Source of the DNA: Arthrobacter sp. ERGS1:01
GTDB taxonomy: Bacteria; Actinomycetota; Actinomycetes; Actinomycetales; Micrococcaceae
Direction of reading: 5' to 3'
NCBI RefSeq assembly: GCF_001281315.1
Contig: NZ_CP012479.1
Coordinates: 3,286,001 to 3,350,000 of the forward strand
Length of the DNA stretch: 64,000 nt
Of this stretch, positions 8,516 through 16,695 are shown one piece after another. How positions within the stretch are numbered: position 1 is the stretch's first letter; each line of letters begins with the position of its first letter. The position numbers and the translations under genes are program-made. The notes beneath the pieces were generated by a model. That model saw only the letters and a list, made by a program, of their open reading frames with translations. It was not told the DNA's origin and made no database searches.

Positions 8516-9172
8516 CTAGAGCAGGCGGCGGTCGGCGGCCCAGCGGGTGAGTTCGTGGCGGGATGAGAGCTGAAGTTTGCGCAGCACGGCCGAGACGTGG
8601 GTTTCCACCGTTTTGATGGAGATGAACAACGCCTTCGCCACCTCCTTGTAGGAGTAGCCGCGGGCAATCAGGCGCATGACCTCAAGTTCGCGGGCGGAAA
8701 GCCTGTCGAGCTCGTCCTCCACGGCCACCTCGGCCGTGCCGAACGCGTCTAGGACAAAGCCGGCAAGCCGTGGGGAGAATACGGCGTCGCCCCCGGCAAC
8801 CCGGCGGACGGCGTCGGAAATTTCGGCCCCGGAGATCGACTTTGTCACGTAGCCGCGCGCGCCGGCCCGGATCACGGAGACCACGTCCTCCGCGGAATCG
8901 GACACGCTCAGCGCCAGGAACTTCGTTTGCCCCAACAAGGCCGCGCAGCCGGCAATGACCTCCCGGCCACCCTGGCCCCGCCCGCCGGGCAGGTGGACGT
9001 CAAGGAGCACGACGTCGGGGACGTGGGCCGTGACGCTGGCGATCGCCTCCTCCACGGTGGCCGCCTCGGCCAGGACGTCGATGTCGTCGGCAAGGTCGGC
9101 CTTGAGCCCGGAACGGAAAATTGCGTGGTCATCGACCACCACGACGCGAATGGGCCGGCTGTTCTCGCTCAT
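8516..9172 (-). CDS. NarL/LuxR-family response regulator (LiaR-like)
   Basis: The 218-residue regulator begins at 'MSENSRPIRVVVVDDHAIFR'; upstream in-frame codons are low-complexity and overlap the kinase gene end. The receiver domain has the acidic pair D14-D15, the phosphoacceptor D58 in 'VVLLDVHLPGG', and the lysine of 'GYVTKSI'. A GerE/LuxR-type helix-turn-helix fills the C-terminus ('LSARELEVMRLIARGYSYKEVAKALFISIKTVETHVSAVLRKL'). It follows the PspC-sensor kinase gene by 10 bp on the same strand, so the pair forms one operon. The partner kinase and the divergent PspC/LiaF-like gene suggest a cell-envelope stress response. Confidence 0.9.
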   Translation of the reverse strand: MSENSRPIRVVVVDDHAIFRSGLKADLADDIDVLAEAATVEEAIASVTAHVPDVVLLDVHLPGGRGQGGREVIAGCAALLGQTKFLALSVSDSAEDVVSVIRAGARGYVTKSISGAEISDAVRRVAGGDAVFSPRLAGFVLDAFGTAEVAVEDELDRLSARELEVMRLIARGYSYKEVAKALFISIKTVETHVSAVLRKLQLSSRHELTRWAADRRLL

Positions 9173-9182
9173 CTTGGTGTCC

Positions 9183-10481
9183 TCACGGGGTGGTGTCGGT
9201 GGTGGTTGCGGCGTCGAGGGGCAGGCGCAGGCGCACCTCGGTGCCCTCCGCCGAACTAATGATCTCAGCCGTTCCGCCGTTGCGCTGCATGCGCCCCCTG
9301 ACCGATTCCCGCACGCCCAGCCGGTCCGCCGGCACGGTGGCCGGGTCAAAACCCGCACCCCTGTCCTTGATGAAGACCTCGACGCCGGCGCCCGTCGCCT
9401 CAACGTACACGGAGACGGCGGTACCGCCGTGGCGGACCCCGTTCAGCACCGCCTCGCGGGTGGCCTGGACCAGGGCCCGCATGGCGTCGTCGAGTTCGGC
9501 GTCGCCCACCGTGACCACCTCAACGGGCAGCCCGTGCAGGTCCTCGACCTCCGCGCACACGGCCTTGATGCCGGCCACGAGCTTGCCGGCATCGTGCCCG
9601 GCGTCCTGGTAAATCCAGTCCCGCAGCTCACGCTCCTGCGCCCGGGCCAGCCGGCTGACGTCCTGCGGGGAGTCTGCACGTTTTTGGATCAGGGCCAGGG
9701 TCTGCAACACGGAATCATGCAGGTGCGCGGCAATCTCGGCCCGCTCCGTCGCCCTGATCCGGCCGGCCCGTTCGGCCTGGAAGTCCCGCCAAAACTTCAG
9801 CGCCCACGGGGCCAGGACAAGCCCGACCCCGGCCAGCACCGCCAGGGAGGCCACCACCGAGGACCAGACAAGGGTCCACGAGCCGGTGCCGGTGACGATG
9901 ATCAGGACGCCGGCGATCACGAGCACCAGGCCCGCGGCGAACCGGGCGATCGACATGGGCGAATTCATCTTCGCCGCGTTGAGCAGGCCCACCCGCCGGG
10001 TGGCGTCAATCTGCCGCCAGGCCAGCACCGCTCCGGCGGCGATCACGGCCAGCGGGACGAGCACGCCCAGGTTCAGGTTCATCCCGGTTTGCCGGCTGAA
10101 CAGGAAGAAGGCTGCCACTACCAGGGCGCCGCCGACCAGGATCTCCCTGACGCCCAGTGAGGCGCCCGGCGAGCTGCCTGGAGAGGCACCCGCCGGTGGG
10201 GACGGCACGGAGCCGGCCACGCCGTCGGCCGCGGGTCGGAACAGCTTGAGGCGGGGGTTGCCGTCGTCGTCCAGGAGCGGGCCGGCGATGCCGGCATCCT
10301 CACCGGCCATGGGAACAAAAACCCACAGCCAGGCATAGAACGCCAGGCCGGCGCCAAAGAAGAAGCTGGCACCGATCATGATGGCCCGCACGGTGCCCAC
10401 GCGCATGCCAAGATGCTCGGCCAGGCCGCCGCAGACTCCCGCCACCTTCCGGTCCTGGGACCTGTACATCTTTGCGCTCAT
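9183..10481 (-). CDS. PspC-domain sensor histidine kinase
   Basis: This 432-residue membrane kinase joins an N-terminal PspC domain (about 3-60, 'RKVAGVCGGLAEHLG' then a hydrophobic helix) to further membrane segments (about 113-128, 137-155, 181-197, 203-225) and a cytoplasmic HisKA_3/HATPase module. The likely phosphorylated histidine is H255 in 'AAHLHDSVLQTLALI'. The ATP lid shows the N box 'EAVLNGVRHGG' and G box 'IKDRGAGFDPATV'. It is transcribed with the downstream NarL-type regulator and is divergent from a second PspC protein, with only 113 bp between starts. PspC-kinase fusions are known in actinobacteria; the stimulus, presumably envelope damage, is an inference. Confidence 0.88.
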   Translation of the reverse strand: MSAKMYRSQDRKVAGVCGGLAEHLGMRVGTVRAIMIGASFFFGAGLAFYAWLWVFVPMAGEDAGIAGPLLDDDGNPRLKLFRPAADGVAGSVPSPPAGASPGSSPGASLGVREILVGGALVVAAFFLFSRQTGMNLNLGVLVPLAVIAAGAVLAWRQIDATRRVGLLNAAKMNSPMSIARFAAGLVLVIAGVLIIVTGTGSWTLVWSSVVASLAVLAGVGLVLAPWALKFWRDFQAERAGRIRATERAEIAAHLHDSVLQTLALIQKRADSPQDVSRLARAQERELRDWIYQDAGHDAGKLVAGIKAVCAEVEDLHGLPVEVVTVGDAELDDAMRALVQATREAVLNGVRHGGTAVSVYVEATGAGVEVFIKDRGAGFDPATVPADRLGVRESVRGRMQRNGGTAEIISSAEGTEVRLRLPLDAATTTDTTP

Positions 10482-10594
10482 GGTTCAATCCAAACACGCC
10501 GGGGGCGTCCCGGAGCCGTTCCAAGGGATCCTTCAGGGTTGATTCAGGGTCACCCCCGATGGAAGCCGGCAGCGCTCCGCGGCACGATTGAAGC

Positions 10595-12100
10595 ATGAAC
10601 ATCACCGACGGAGACCAGCAACCCGAATCCGGCTCCACCCCGCAACAGCCCCCCGCAGCGCCGAACGCGGAGCCGAACGCCGGGCAGAACGCCGCCCCGA
10701 ACGCGGCGCCCCGACCGGCTCCCGCGCCGGGACCCGAAAGTGCCAGGTTCTTCCTCTGGCTGCGGTCCCTGGGCGTGCGCCGCGGCCCCAACCGCTGGGT
10801 TGGCGGCGTGTGCAGCGGGCTCGCCGAGAAATGGGGCATCGACCCCGTGATCGTCCGGGGCCTGGCCGTGGTCCTGACCATCTTCTTCGGCGTGGGCCTG
10901 CTGGCTTACGGCATCGCCTGGGCACTCCTGCCCGAACCCGACGGCCGCATCCATGTGGAGCAGGTCGGGCGCGGACACTGGTCCACCGGCATGACCGGGG
11001 CCACCGCCGTCACCCTCCTTGGCCTGGCCGGCCCCGGCCAGGGTGTCGCGTGGGGCGGCCACGACGGCTGGTTCCCGTGGCCCGTCATCTGGATTGCCGC
11101 CGTGGTCGGAGTGGTGGTTTGGGCGGTCAACCGCAAGAAGACCACTCCCCCGGCAAACCCGGCCGGCGCAGCCTACGCGGGCGGTCCCGGTTATGCCGGC
11201 GGTCCCGGCTCCCCGGCTGGCGCCCCGTATGCGCCCCCCGCGCCTCGGGCCCCGTTCACCGCAGGCCCGGCTGCCGGCCCGGCCGCAGGCCCTTCTGCCG
11301 GCCCAACCACGTACCCGGCTGCCGGCGCCGCACCGCAGCAGCGCACCACCTCGAACGCAAGTTCCTGGACCGCGAACTCCTGGACGGCACCCATCCCCGG
11401 CCCGCTGCCCACACCCCGCCCCGCCCCCGTGACGGTGGCCGCCCGCGCCCCCAAGCCCCGCTTGGGCGCCGCAGCCAGCCTCCTTGCCCTGGGCCTGGCC
11501 GTGATGGCAGGCGCCGCCGTCCTGATCCTGGAGGCGTCAGGAGTGCTCGACCTCAACGGCTACCAGGTGGCCACGGCCGCCGCCGTCGCCGCCGTCGTTG
11601 CCGGACTGGCCATCATGGTGGCGGGCCTGCGCGGCCGCTCCGCCGGCGGTGTTGGCGCGTTCGCGATCATCGCCCTGGTGCTGGCCGGTCTGCTGAGCAT
11701 CATCCCGCAATCGGGCACGTGGACGTCCCTGGCCCGACAGTCCTGGACACCCACCAGCATCAGCGCGGCCGAGGACGGCCTGAACGTGGTGTTTGGCGAC
11801 GCCACGATCGACCTCACCAAGTTCGACGTCGGCACCCCCTTGACCTCGGACGTTCAGATTCCGGTGGGGCTGGCAGCCTCCCGGGTGGTCATCAAGGTCC
11901 CGTCGACCATTCCCGTCACGGTCAAGAGCAGCCTCGCCGCCGCCTCCCTGGACGTGCAGGGCCAACCCGACAACGCGGGCAACGCCGTGGTGCAAAGCTC
12001 CACAACACAGATCAACCCCGAGGCCACGGGCCACGGCCTGGTGCTCACCCTCGACGGCGCCGCCGGCAATGTCACGATCGTGCCGGTCCCCGGAAAATAG
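10595..12100 (+). CDS. PspC-domain membrane protein with LiaF-like C-terminus
   Basis: The 501-residue product starts with a Pro/Ala/Asn-rich cytoplasmic stretch (about 1-48). A PspC domain follows (about 58-110, 'NRWVGGVCSGLAEKWGIDP' plus a hydrophobic helix), then two or three further membrane helices, a long Pro/Ala/Gly-rich linker (about 185-285), more membrane helices (about 290-370) and a C-terminal extracytoplasmic-looking domain. That domain, with 'VVFGDATIDLTKF' and 'VVIKVPSTIPVTVKS', resembles the LiaF/DUF2154 beta-helix. It is divergent from the PspC-kinase operon and probably its target or its negative regulator, by analogy with LiaFSR. The small membrane-protein gene downstream is likely cotranscribed. 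PspC is well supported; the LiaF comparison rests on pattern only. Confidence 0.8.
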   Translation: MNITDGDQQPESGSTPQQPPAAPNAEPNAGQNAAPNAAPRPAPAPGPESARFFLWLRSLGVRRGPNRWVGGVCSGLAEKWGIDPVIVRGLAVVLTIFFGVGLLAYGIAWALLPEPDGRIHVEQVGRGHWSTGMTGATAVTLLGLAGPGQGVAWGGHDGWFPWPVIWIAAVVGVVVWAVNRKKTTPPANPAGAAYAGGPGYAGGPGSPAGAPYAPPAPRAPFTAGPAAGPAAGPSAGPTTYPAAGAAPQQRTTSNASSWTANSWTAPIPGPLPTPRPAPVTVAARAPKPRLGAAASLLALGLAVMAGAAVLILEASGVLDLNGYQVATAAAVAAVVAGLAIMVAGLRGRSAGGVGAFAIIALVLAGLLSIIPQSGTWTSLARQSWTPTSISAAEDGLNVVFGDATIDLTKFDVGTPLTSDVQIPVGLAASRVVIKVPSTIPVTVKSSLAAASLDVQGQPDNAGNAVVQSSTTQINPEATGHGLVLTLDGAAGNVTIVPVPGK

Positions 12101-12150
12101 CGCACCACTGACGACGGACCACCCGCCACCAAAGACACTTGGAGAACACC

Positions 12151-12480
12151 ATGAACAACCCGACCGAGCCCATCCCCACCGAACCGGCCCACACCGAAGC
12201 CATCCCGACTGAACCGGCAAGGACTAAGCAAACAAGCGGACTCCCCCGTATCAATGTCGCCGCGGAGCCCATGCCAGTCATGGACGAACCAACCCGGCAC
12301 CCCGTGCGCGTCGGCACCCTGGTGTGGGGCGTGATCGTGGTGGCCATCGGAGTCCTCGTCATCCTCACCCGGCAGGCCGGATTGGGCCTTGCACCCGGCC
12401 AGATTGCCATGTGGCTGCTGTTCGGCGCGGGTGTGGCCATGGTGGCCGGCGGCGCCATCAACCTGGCAGTCCGCAAATAA
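12151..12480 (+). CDS. Small two-helix membrane protein
   Basis: A 109-residue protein starting 'MNNPTEPIPTEPAHT', with TTGGAG just upstream. The first ~50 residues are Pro/Thr/Glu-rich with an imperfect 'IPTEPA' repeat, followed by two membrane helices ('GVIVVAIGVLVILT' and 'IAMWLLFGAGVAMVAGGAINLA'). It lies 50 bp after the PspC/LiaF-like gene and probably belongs to the same envelope-stress operon. I do not recognise a named family. Confidence 0.7.
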   Translation: MNNPTEPIPTEPAHTEAIPTEPARTKQTSGLPRINVAAEPMPVMDEPTRHPVRVGTLVWGVIVVAIGVLVILTRQAGLGLAPGQIAMWLLFGAGVAMVAGGAINLAVRK

Positions 12481-12509
12481 TCCGCGGCTGTCCATGGGAT
12501 GGGCAGGAG

Positions 12510-12537
12510 TTGCCCCGGTCACACGAGCGTCTAGAAT
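12510..12537 (+). promoter_or_regulatory. Likely promoter of pfkA
   Basis: TTGCCC (12510-12515) and TAGAAT (12532-12537) are spaced by 16 bp, about 70 bp before the pfkA start codon. This fits a housekeeping actinobacterial promoter. Confidence 0.5.
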
Positions 12538-12606
12538 GGCCAATGAGGAGCTCAATGGTGCGCTCGACCCCTCATTGACTCCATCCCCCTCGAAGGACCG
12601 TTACAC

Positions 12607-13632
12607 ATGAAGATTGGAATTCTCACCAGCGGTGGCGACTGCCCCGGACTGAACGCCGTGATTCGCGGCATCGTCTTGAAGGGCATCAAAGTCCACGGCC
12701 ACGAATTTGTTGGCTTCCGGGACGGCTGGCGCGGCGTCGTCGAGGGCGACATCATGGACCTCCCCCGCCAGATGGTGCGCGGCATCTCCAAGCAGGGCGG
12801 CACCATCCTGGGCACCTCCCGTACCAACCCTTTTGAGGGCAACGGCGGGCCCGAGGTCATCAAGGCCCATATGGACCGCCTCGGCATTGACGCAATGATC
12901 GCGATCGGCGGCGAAGGCACCCTCGCCGCGGCCCGCCGCCTCACCGATGCCGGGCTGAAGATCGTCGGCGTGCCCAAGACCGTCGACAACGACCTCGACG
13001 CCACCGACTACACCTTCGGCTTCGACACGGCCGTGCAAATCGCCACCGAGGCGATCGACCGGCTGCGCACCACGGGCGAATCGCACCACCGCTGCATGAT
13101 TGCCGAGGTCATGGGACGCCACGTGGGATGGATCGCCATCCACGCCGGCATGGCCACCGGCGCCCACGCCATCCTGATTCCGGAACAGAAGACCAGCATG
13201 GAACAGATCGCCGCCTGGGTCCGCGAAGCCCACGACCGCGGCCGCGCGCCCCTAGTGGTCGTGGCCGAGGGCTTTGTGCCCGACCACAAGGATTCCGCCC
13301 ACTCCGAGCGCGGCCTGGACACGTTTGGCCGCCCGCGCCTCGGCGGCATCGCCGATCAATTGGCCCCGGAGATCGAGGCCCTCACCGGCATCGAAACCCG
13401 TGCCACCACGCTGGGCCACATCCAGCGCGGCGGCGTTCCCTCCAGCTTTGACCGCGTGCTGGCCACCCGCCTGGGCATGGCCGCCGTGGACTCGGTGGTG
13501 GAGGAACGGTGGGGCACCATGGTCTCGCTCAAGGGCACCGAAATTGAGCACGTGCCGTTCGAGTCGGCCCTGGGCAACCTGAAGACCGTCCCCCAGCACC
13601 GCTACGACGAGGCCGCAATCCTCTTCGGCTAG
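12607..13632 (+). CDS. pfkA: 6-phosphofructokinase
   Basis: Phosphofructokinase converts fructose 6-phosphate to the 1,6-bisphosphate in glycolysis. The 341-residue length and motifs fit the actinobacterial group: 'ILTSGGDCPGLNAVIRG' (nucleotide loop), 'IAIGGEGTLAAARRL', the catalytic 'PKTVDNDL', 'EVMGRHVGWIAIHAG' and 'LGHIQRGGVPSSFDR'. The Gly after 'GGE' (equivalent to Gly104 of E. coli) points to ATP as donor. The Lys of 'PKTVDND', otherwise typical of pyrophosphate enzymes, is normal in the mixed group to which ATP-using Streptomyces enzymes belong. The gene has its own promoter and a strong terminator. Confidence 0.93.
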   Translation: MKIGILTSGGDCPGLNAVIRGIVLKGIKVHGHEFVGFRDGWRGVVEGDIMDLPRQMVRGISKQGGTILGTSRTNPFEGNGGPEVIKAHMDRLGIDAMIAIGGEGTLAAARRLTDAGLKIVGVPKTVDNDLDATDYTFGFDTAVQIATEAIDRLRTTGESHHRCMIAEVMGRHVGWIAIHAGMATGAHAILIPEQKTSMEQIAAWVREAHDRGRAPLVVVAEGFVPDHKDSAHSERGLDTFGRPRLGGIADQLAPEIEALTGIETRATTLGHIQRGGVPSSFDRVLATRLGMAAVDSVVEERWGTMVSLKGTEIEHVPFESALGNLKTVPQHRYDEAAILFG

Positions 13633-13706
13633 CCCCCCTGCCGGTCTGAACAATCGCTGGCGCGATTCTTCGGGAACCTGGCAAGTGTAGGCCCACCGAG
13701 CATGCA

Positions 13707-13743
13707 AAAACGCCCCGCACCGGAATCCGGTGCGGGGCGTTTT
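13707..13743 (+). terminator. Intrinsic terminator after pfkA
   Basis: A perfect 17 bp stem (13707-13723 with 13727-13743) ends in TTTT. Its outer arm, AAAACGCCCCG, matches the stem of the rplJ-leader hairpin. Confidence 0.9.
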
Positions 13744-13822
13744 GGGTTCCAGCGCGGGCGCGTGGCCCAAATTGACGCGCCCGCGTCAGTTTGGGAGGGC
13801 GCGGGGAGTTAGCGTTTAACCC

Positions 13823-14545
13823 ATGACCTTTGAGTACAGCAGCGCCCCCATTGTCCGGCTGGCCTGGGAGCGCGGCCTGGGCCTGCCCGCCCACACCCTG
13901 ATTTCCGGCGATGACGGCAGCCGGATCACCCATGTCACCGATTCGGGCGCCCTGACGTTCGTCAGGCTGTGGGACCAGTCGATCCTTTCGGGACCCGCGG
14001 ACGTGGTGGCCGCCGCCGAAAAGTGCACGGATGAGGAACTGGCCGAGCACGCTTTCATGCTGCGCCTCACCCGGGACTTTGGCGGTCGCGGCGGCGGCAC
14101 CCATTCGCTCTCCTACGCGGACGATCTACCCTTGCGGCAGCCAGACGCCTCCGTCACGGTCTCCCACGGAAATCCCGAGGCCGTGGCACTTGAGGCGCTG
14201 TGCCCGCCCGACGACGTGAACGACGTCGGACTTGCCAGGCTGGCGCACAAGTTCACCCTCATGGATTCCGGCGAAAGCGACGCGCATCCCGTGGCCACCG
14301 GCGCCTACGCCGAGTATGAGGGGCTGTTGGCGCAGCTGGGCACCCTGGTGGCTCCCGATTTCAGGCGGCGGGGGCTGGGCCTGTTGGCCACCAATATTGC
14401 CGCCCATGAGGCCCTGGCCTCCGGACTGATCCTGCAGTGGCGGGCGGATGTGAACAACACACCCGCCCGCGCACTCGCAGTTTCGGCAGGCTTTATTGCG
14501 GCCGGGCTGCAGACGTCGGTTTCCCTTCAAAGTCCGCAAAGATAG
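13823..14545 (+). CDS. GNAT-family N-acetyltransferase
   Basis: The 240-residue protein has an uncharacterised N-terminal half and a C-terminal GNAT-type region. That region carries 'LGTLVAPDFRRRGLGLLATNIAAHEAL', where the RRxGLG loop would bind the acetyl-CoA pyrophosphate, and 'LQWRADVNNTPARALAVSAGFIAAG', the usual helix and strand of motif B. The first half contains 'TFVRLWDQSIL' and a conserved-looking acidic helix, as in acetyltransferases with an extra N-terminal lobe. The gene runs convergently into the exporter gene and overlaps its 3' end by 53 bp, an unusually long convergent overlap. Substrate unknown. Confidence 0.72.
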   Translation: MTFEYSSAPIVRLAWERGLGLPAHTLISGDDGSRITHVTDSGALTFVRLWDQSILSGPADVVAAAEKCTDEELAEHAFMLRLTRDFGGRGGGTHSLSYADDLPLRQPDASVTVSHGNPEAVALEALCPPDDVNDVGLARLAHKFTLMDSGESDAHPVATGAYAEYEGLLAQLGTLVAPDFRRRGLGLLATNIAAHEALASGLILQWRADVNNTPARALAVSAGFIAAGLQTSVSLQSPQR

Positions 14546-15989
14546 CCTCAACGGCACGCGGCTTGGCGAACAGGATGGCGGCTGCGGCGCCGATCAGCAC
14601 CGTGGCGGCCGGCAGCAGCACCGACTGGCTCATGGCCGTGGAGAAACCGGCGCGCAGGAACTCCGGCAACTGGCCGGAGCCTCCCCCGACGCCCTGCCCT
14701 GCCCCTGCGGGCATTTCCGCGGCAAGCCGGGCGGCGATCAGTGCTGCGATGGCGGCACTGCCCAACACTGAACCGATTTGGCGGGTGGTGTTGTAGATGC
14801 CGGCGCCGGCGCCCGCTTCACGCGGACCCAGGTTGCGGGTGGCCGTGGTGGACAGCGGCGCCCAGATGCCGGAGCTGGCAATGCCCAGCAGGCCGCTGGG
14901 CAGCAGGAACAGCCAGATGGGGGTGTCCGCACTCATGAGCGAAGACGTCCAGAACAAGGACACCGACATCAGGATGAAGCCCACGAACGCCACATAACGC
15001 GGGTTGACGATGTCCACGAGCTTGCCGATGAACGGCGCCAGGATGCCCGAGAACAGCGCCATCGGAACCATCATGAGCGCCGACTGCGTGGGCGTCATGC
15101 CGCGAACCAGCTGGTAGTAGAAGAACAACGGCAGCGTCATGGCCGTGATGCTGAAGCCCATGCCGGTGATGGCGATGTTGGCCAGGGAGAAGTTGCGGAC
15201 CTTGAACAGGTACAGCGGGATCAGCGGCTCGCCCTTGTTGACGGCCTGCCAACCGATAAACAAGCCCAGGACCACGATGCCGGCGATGATCAGGCCCCAC
15301 ACGGTGATGGGTCCGGCGATGGTCCCCCAGTTGTACTTTTCGCCTTCCTGGATGCCAAAGACCAGCATGAACAGGCCCACGGAACTCAGCGCCACGCCCA
15401 GGAGATCAAACTTGTGGTCGTGCGTCTTCAGTTTCGGCACCAGGCGCCAGGCCATGATGAAGGCCACGATGCCAACCGGGACGTTGACGAAGAAGATCCA
15501 TTCCCAGCCCAGCCCGTCCACCAGGACGCCGCCAAGGATGGGGCCAACGAGCATGGCGACGCCGGCCGTGGCGCCCCAGAGACCCATGGCGGGGCCGCGC
15601 TTGTCGGGGGCGAAGATGCGGGTGATGACGGCCATGGTCTGCGGCGTCATCATGGCCGCGCCCAGGCCCTGCACGGTGCGGGCCAGGATCAGGGTGCCAA
15701 TGTCACCGGAGAGTCCGCACCACAGGGAGGCCAGGGTGAAGACAGTCAGGCCGATCAGGTACAGGTTCTTGGGCCCGTACTTGTCGCCCAGCCGGCCCGT
15801 GACCAGCAGCGGGACCGCGTAGGCGAGCAGGTAGGCGCTGGTGACCCAGATGACCGAGTTGATGTCGGTGTGCAGGCCCTCGAGGATCTTGGGATTGGCC
15901 ACCGAGACGATGGTTGAATCGACCAGGATCATGAAGAAGCCCAGCACGAGCGCCCATAACGCGGGCCACGGTTTTGCCACGGTTTCCAT
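14493..15989 (-). CDS. MFS drug:H+ antiporter, DHA2 (EmrB/QacA) type
   Basis: This 498-residue exporter has the 14 transmembrane helices of the DHA2 family. Motif C-like and family signatures include 'ILVDSTIVSVANPKI' in helix 1, 'GRLGDKYGPKNLYLIG' (motif A, loop 2-3) and 'RTVQGLGAAMMTPQTMAVI' (motif B). It lies 45 bp downstream of the PadR-type regulator gene on the same strand, so the regulator probably controls both genes in response to an exported toxic compound. Its last 53 bp overlap the convergent acetyltransferase gene. Drug specificity is not predictable. Confidence 0.92.
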   Translation of the reverse strand: METVAKPWPALWALVLGFFMILVDSTIVSVANPKILEGLHTDINSVIWVTSAYLLAYAVPLLVTGRLGDKYGPKNLYLIGLTVFTLASLWCGLSGDIGTLILARTVQGLGAAMMTPQTMAVITRIFAPDKRGPAMGLWGATAGVAMLVGPILGGVLVDGLGWEWIFFVNVPVGIVAFIMAWRLVPKLKTHDHKFDLLGVALSSVGLFMLVFGIQEGEKYNWGTIAGPITVWGLIIAGIVVLGLFIGWQAVNKGEPLIPLYLFKVRNFSLANIAITGMGFSITAMTLPLFFYYQLVRGMTPTQSALMMVPMALFSGILAPFIGKLVDIVNPRYVAFVGFILMSVSLFWTSSLMSADTPIWLFLLPSGLLGIASSGIWAPLSTTATRNLGPREAGAGAGIYNTTRQIGSVLGSAAIAALIAARLAAEMPAGAGQGVGGGSGQLPEFLRAGFSTAMSQSVLLPAATVLIGAAAAILFAKPRAVEAIFADFEGKPTSAARPQ

Positions 15990-16034
15990 GGGTGTTTCCT
16001 TAATCTAGTAAAAGCAATTCTGTGCCGGCGGTTC

Positions 16035-16598
16035 TCACCAGGGGATGGCGCCGGAGTCGATGCCGGCGCGAAGCCTGCCCACCCACCGGATTTCCGCCCC
16101 CAACTGCGCCTGCTGGTAGCCGAGGTCGATCCAAAACTTTTGTTCAATGCCCTTGGCCCCGACCTCGGCGGCCTGGGAGTCCAGCTCCGCCAGCTCCGCT
16201 TCCAGGACCGCCAGCCGCTGGTCCAGGAGTTCGACGACGACGCCGGCCGGCAGGTTGTGCGCCTCCCCCAGGGCCTGGGGGAAGCGCGGGTATTCGTTGA
16301 CGGGGACCGCGAGCAATTCCTTGATGCGCCGTTCCAACGTCACCCGGCCCGCCGGAAGGATCCCGTAGGTGGTGCGTTCGGGACGGTTCCCCTCCCTGTC
16401 GGTGCCCACGGGTTCCACGAGGTTGGCAGCGGCCAGCCGGCCGACCGTGTGGTACAGCGTGCCCGGCCGGACCTTGACCAATCGGTCCTCATGGCGGTGG
16501 ATCAGCAACTGGTACATCTCATACGGGTGCATGGGCCGTTCAGCCAGCAACCCCAGGGCGGAGACGCCCAGGGGCGTCAATTGTGCATTTTTTGTCAC
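16035..16598 (-). CDS. PadR-family transcriptional regulator
   Basis: The 187-residue regulator starts with GTG. Its N-terminal winged helix (about 5-95) shows PadR hallmarks: 'TPLGVSALGLLAERPMHPYEMYQLL', the wing 'GTLYHTVGRLAAANLVEPV' and 'RTTYGILPAGRVTLERRI'. The C-terminal domain is helical, with a predicted coiled-coil dimerisation segment ('LLDQRLAVLEAELAELDSQ'), which is the PadR subfamily-1 organisation. It is the first gene of a two-gene operon with an EmrB-type exporter. The promoter region carries an inverted repeat across the -10, consistent with autorepression relieved by a ligand. Confidence 0.9.
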   Translation of the reverse strand: MTKNAQLTPLGVSALGLLAERPMHPYEMYQLLIHRHEDRLVKVRPGTLYHTVGRLAAANLVEPVGTDREGNRPERTTYGILPAGRVTLERRIKELLAVPVNEYPRFPQALGEAHNLPAGVVVELLDQRLAVLEAELAELDSQAAEVGAKGIEQKFWIDLGYQQAQLGAEIRWVGRLRAGIDSGAIPW

Positions 16599-16616
16599 GG
16601 CCCGCGTCCTTCACAA

Positions 16617-16661
16617 CTTGTAGTCCACAAGAATTATTCCACGTGGACTATTGGCGGGCAA
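16617..16661 (-). promoter_or_regulatory. padR-exporter promoter with candidate operator
   Basis: On the minus strand TTGCCC (16656-16661) and AATAAT (16633-16638) are separated by 17 bp. TAGTCCAC at 16621-16628 pairs with GTGGACTA at 16643-16650, straddling the -10. A second short dyad, CTTGT-N5-ACAAG, covers 16617-16631. An operator for the adjacent PadR protein is the obvious reading, but binding is inferred. Confidence 0.6.
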
Positions 16662-16695
16662 TGATCCGTGCCACATTGCTGGCGAACTTTTTGCC

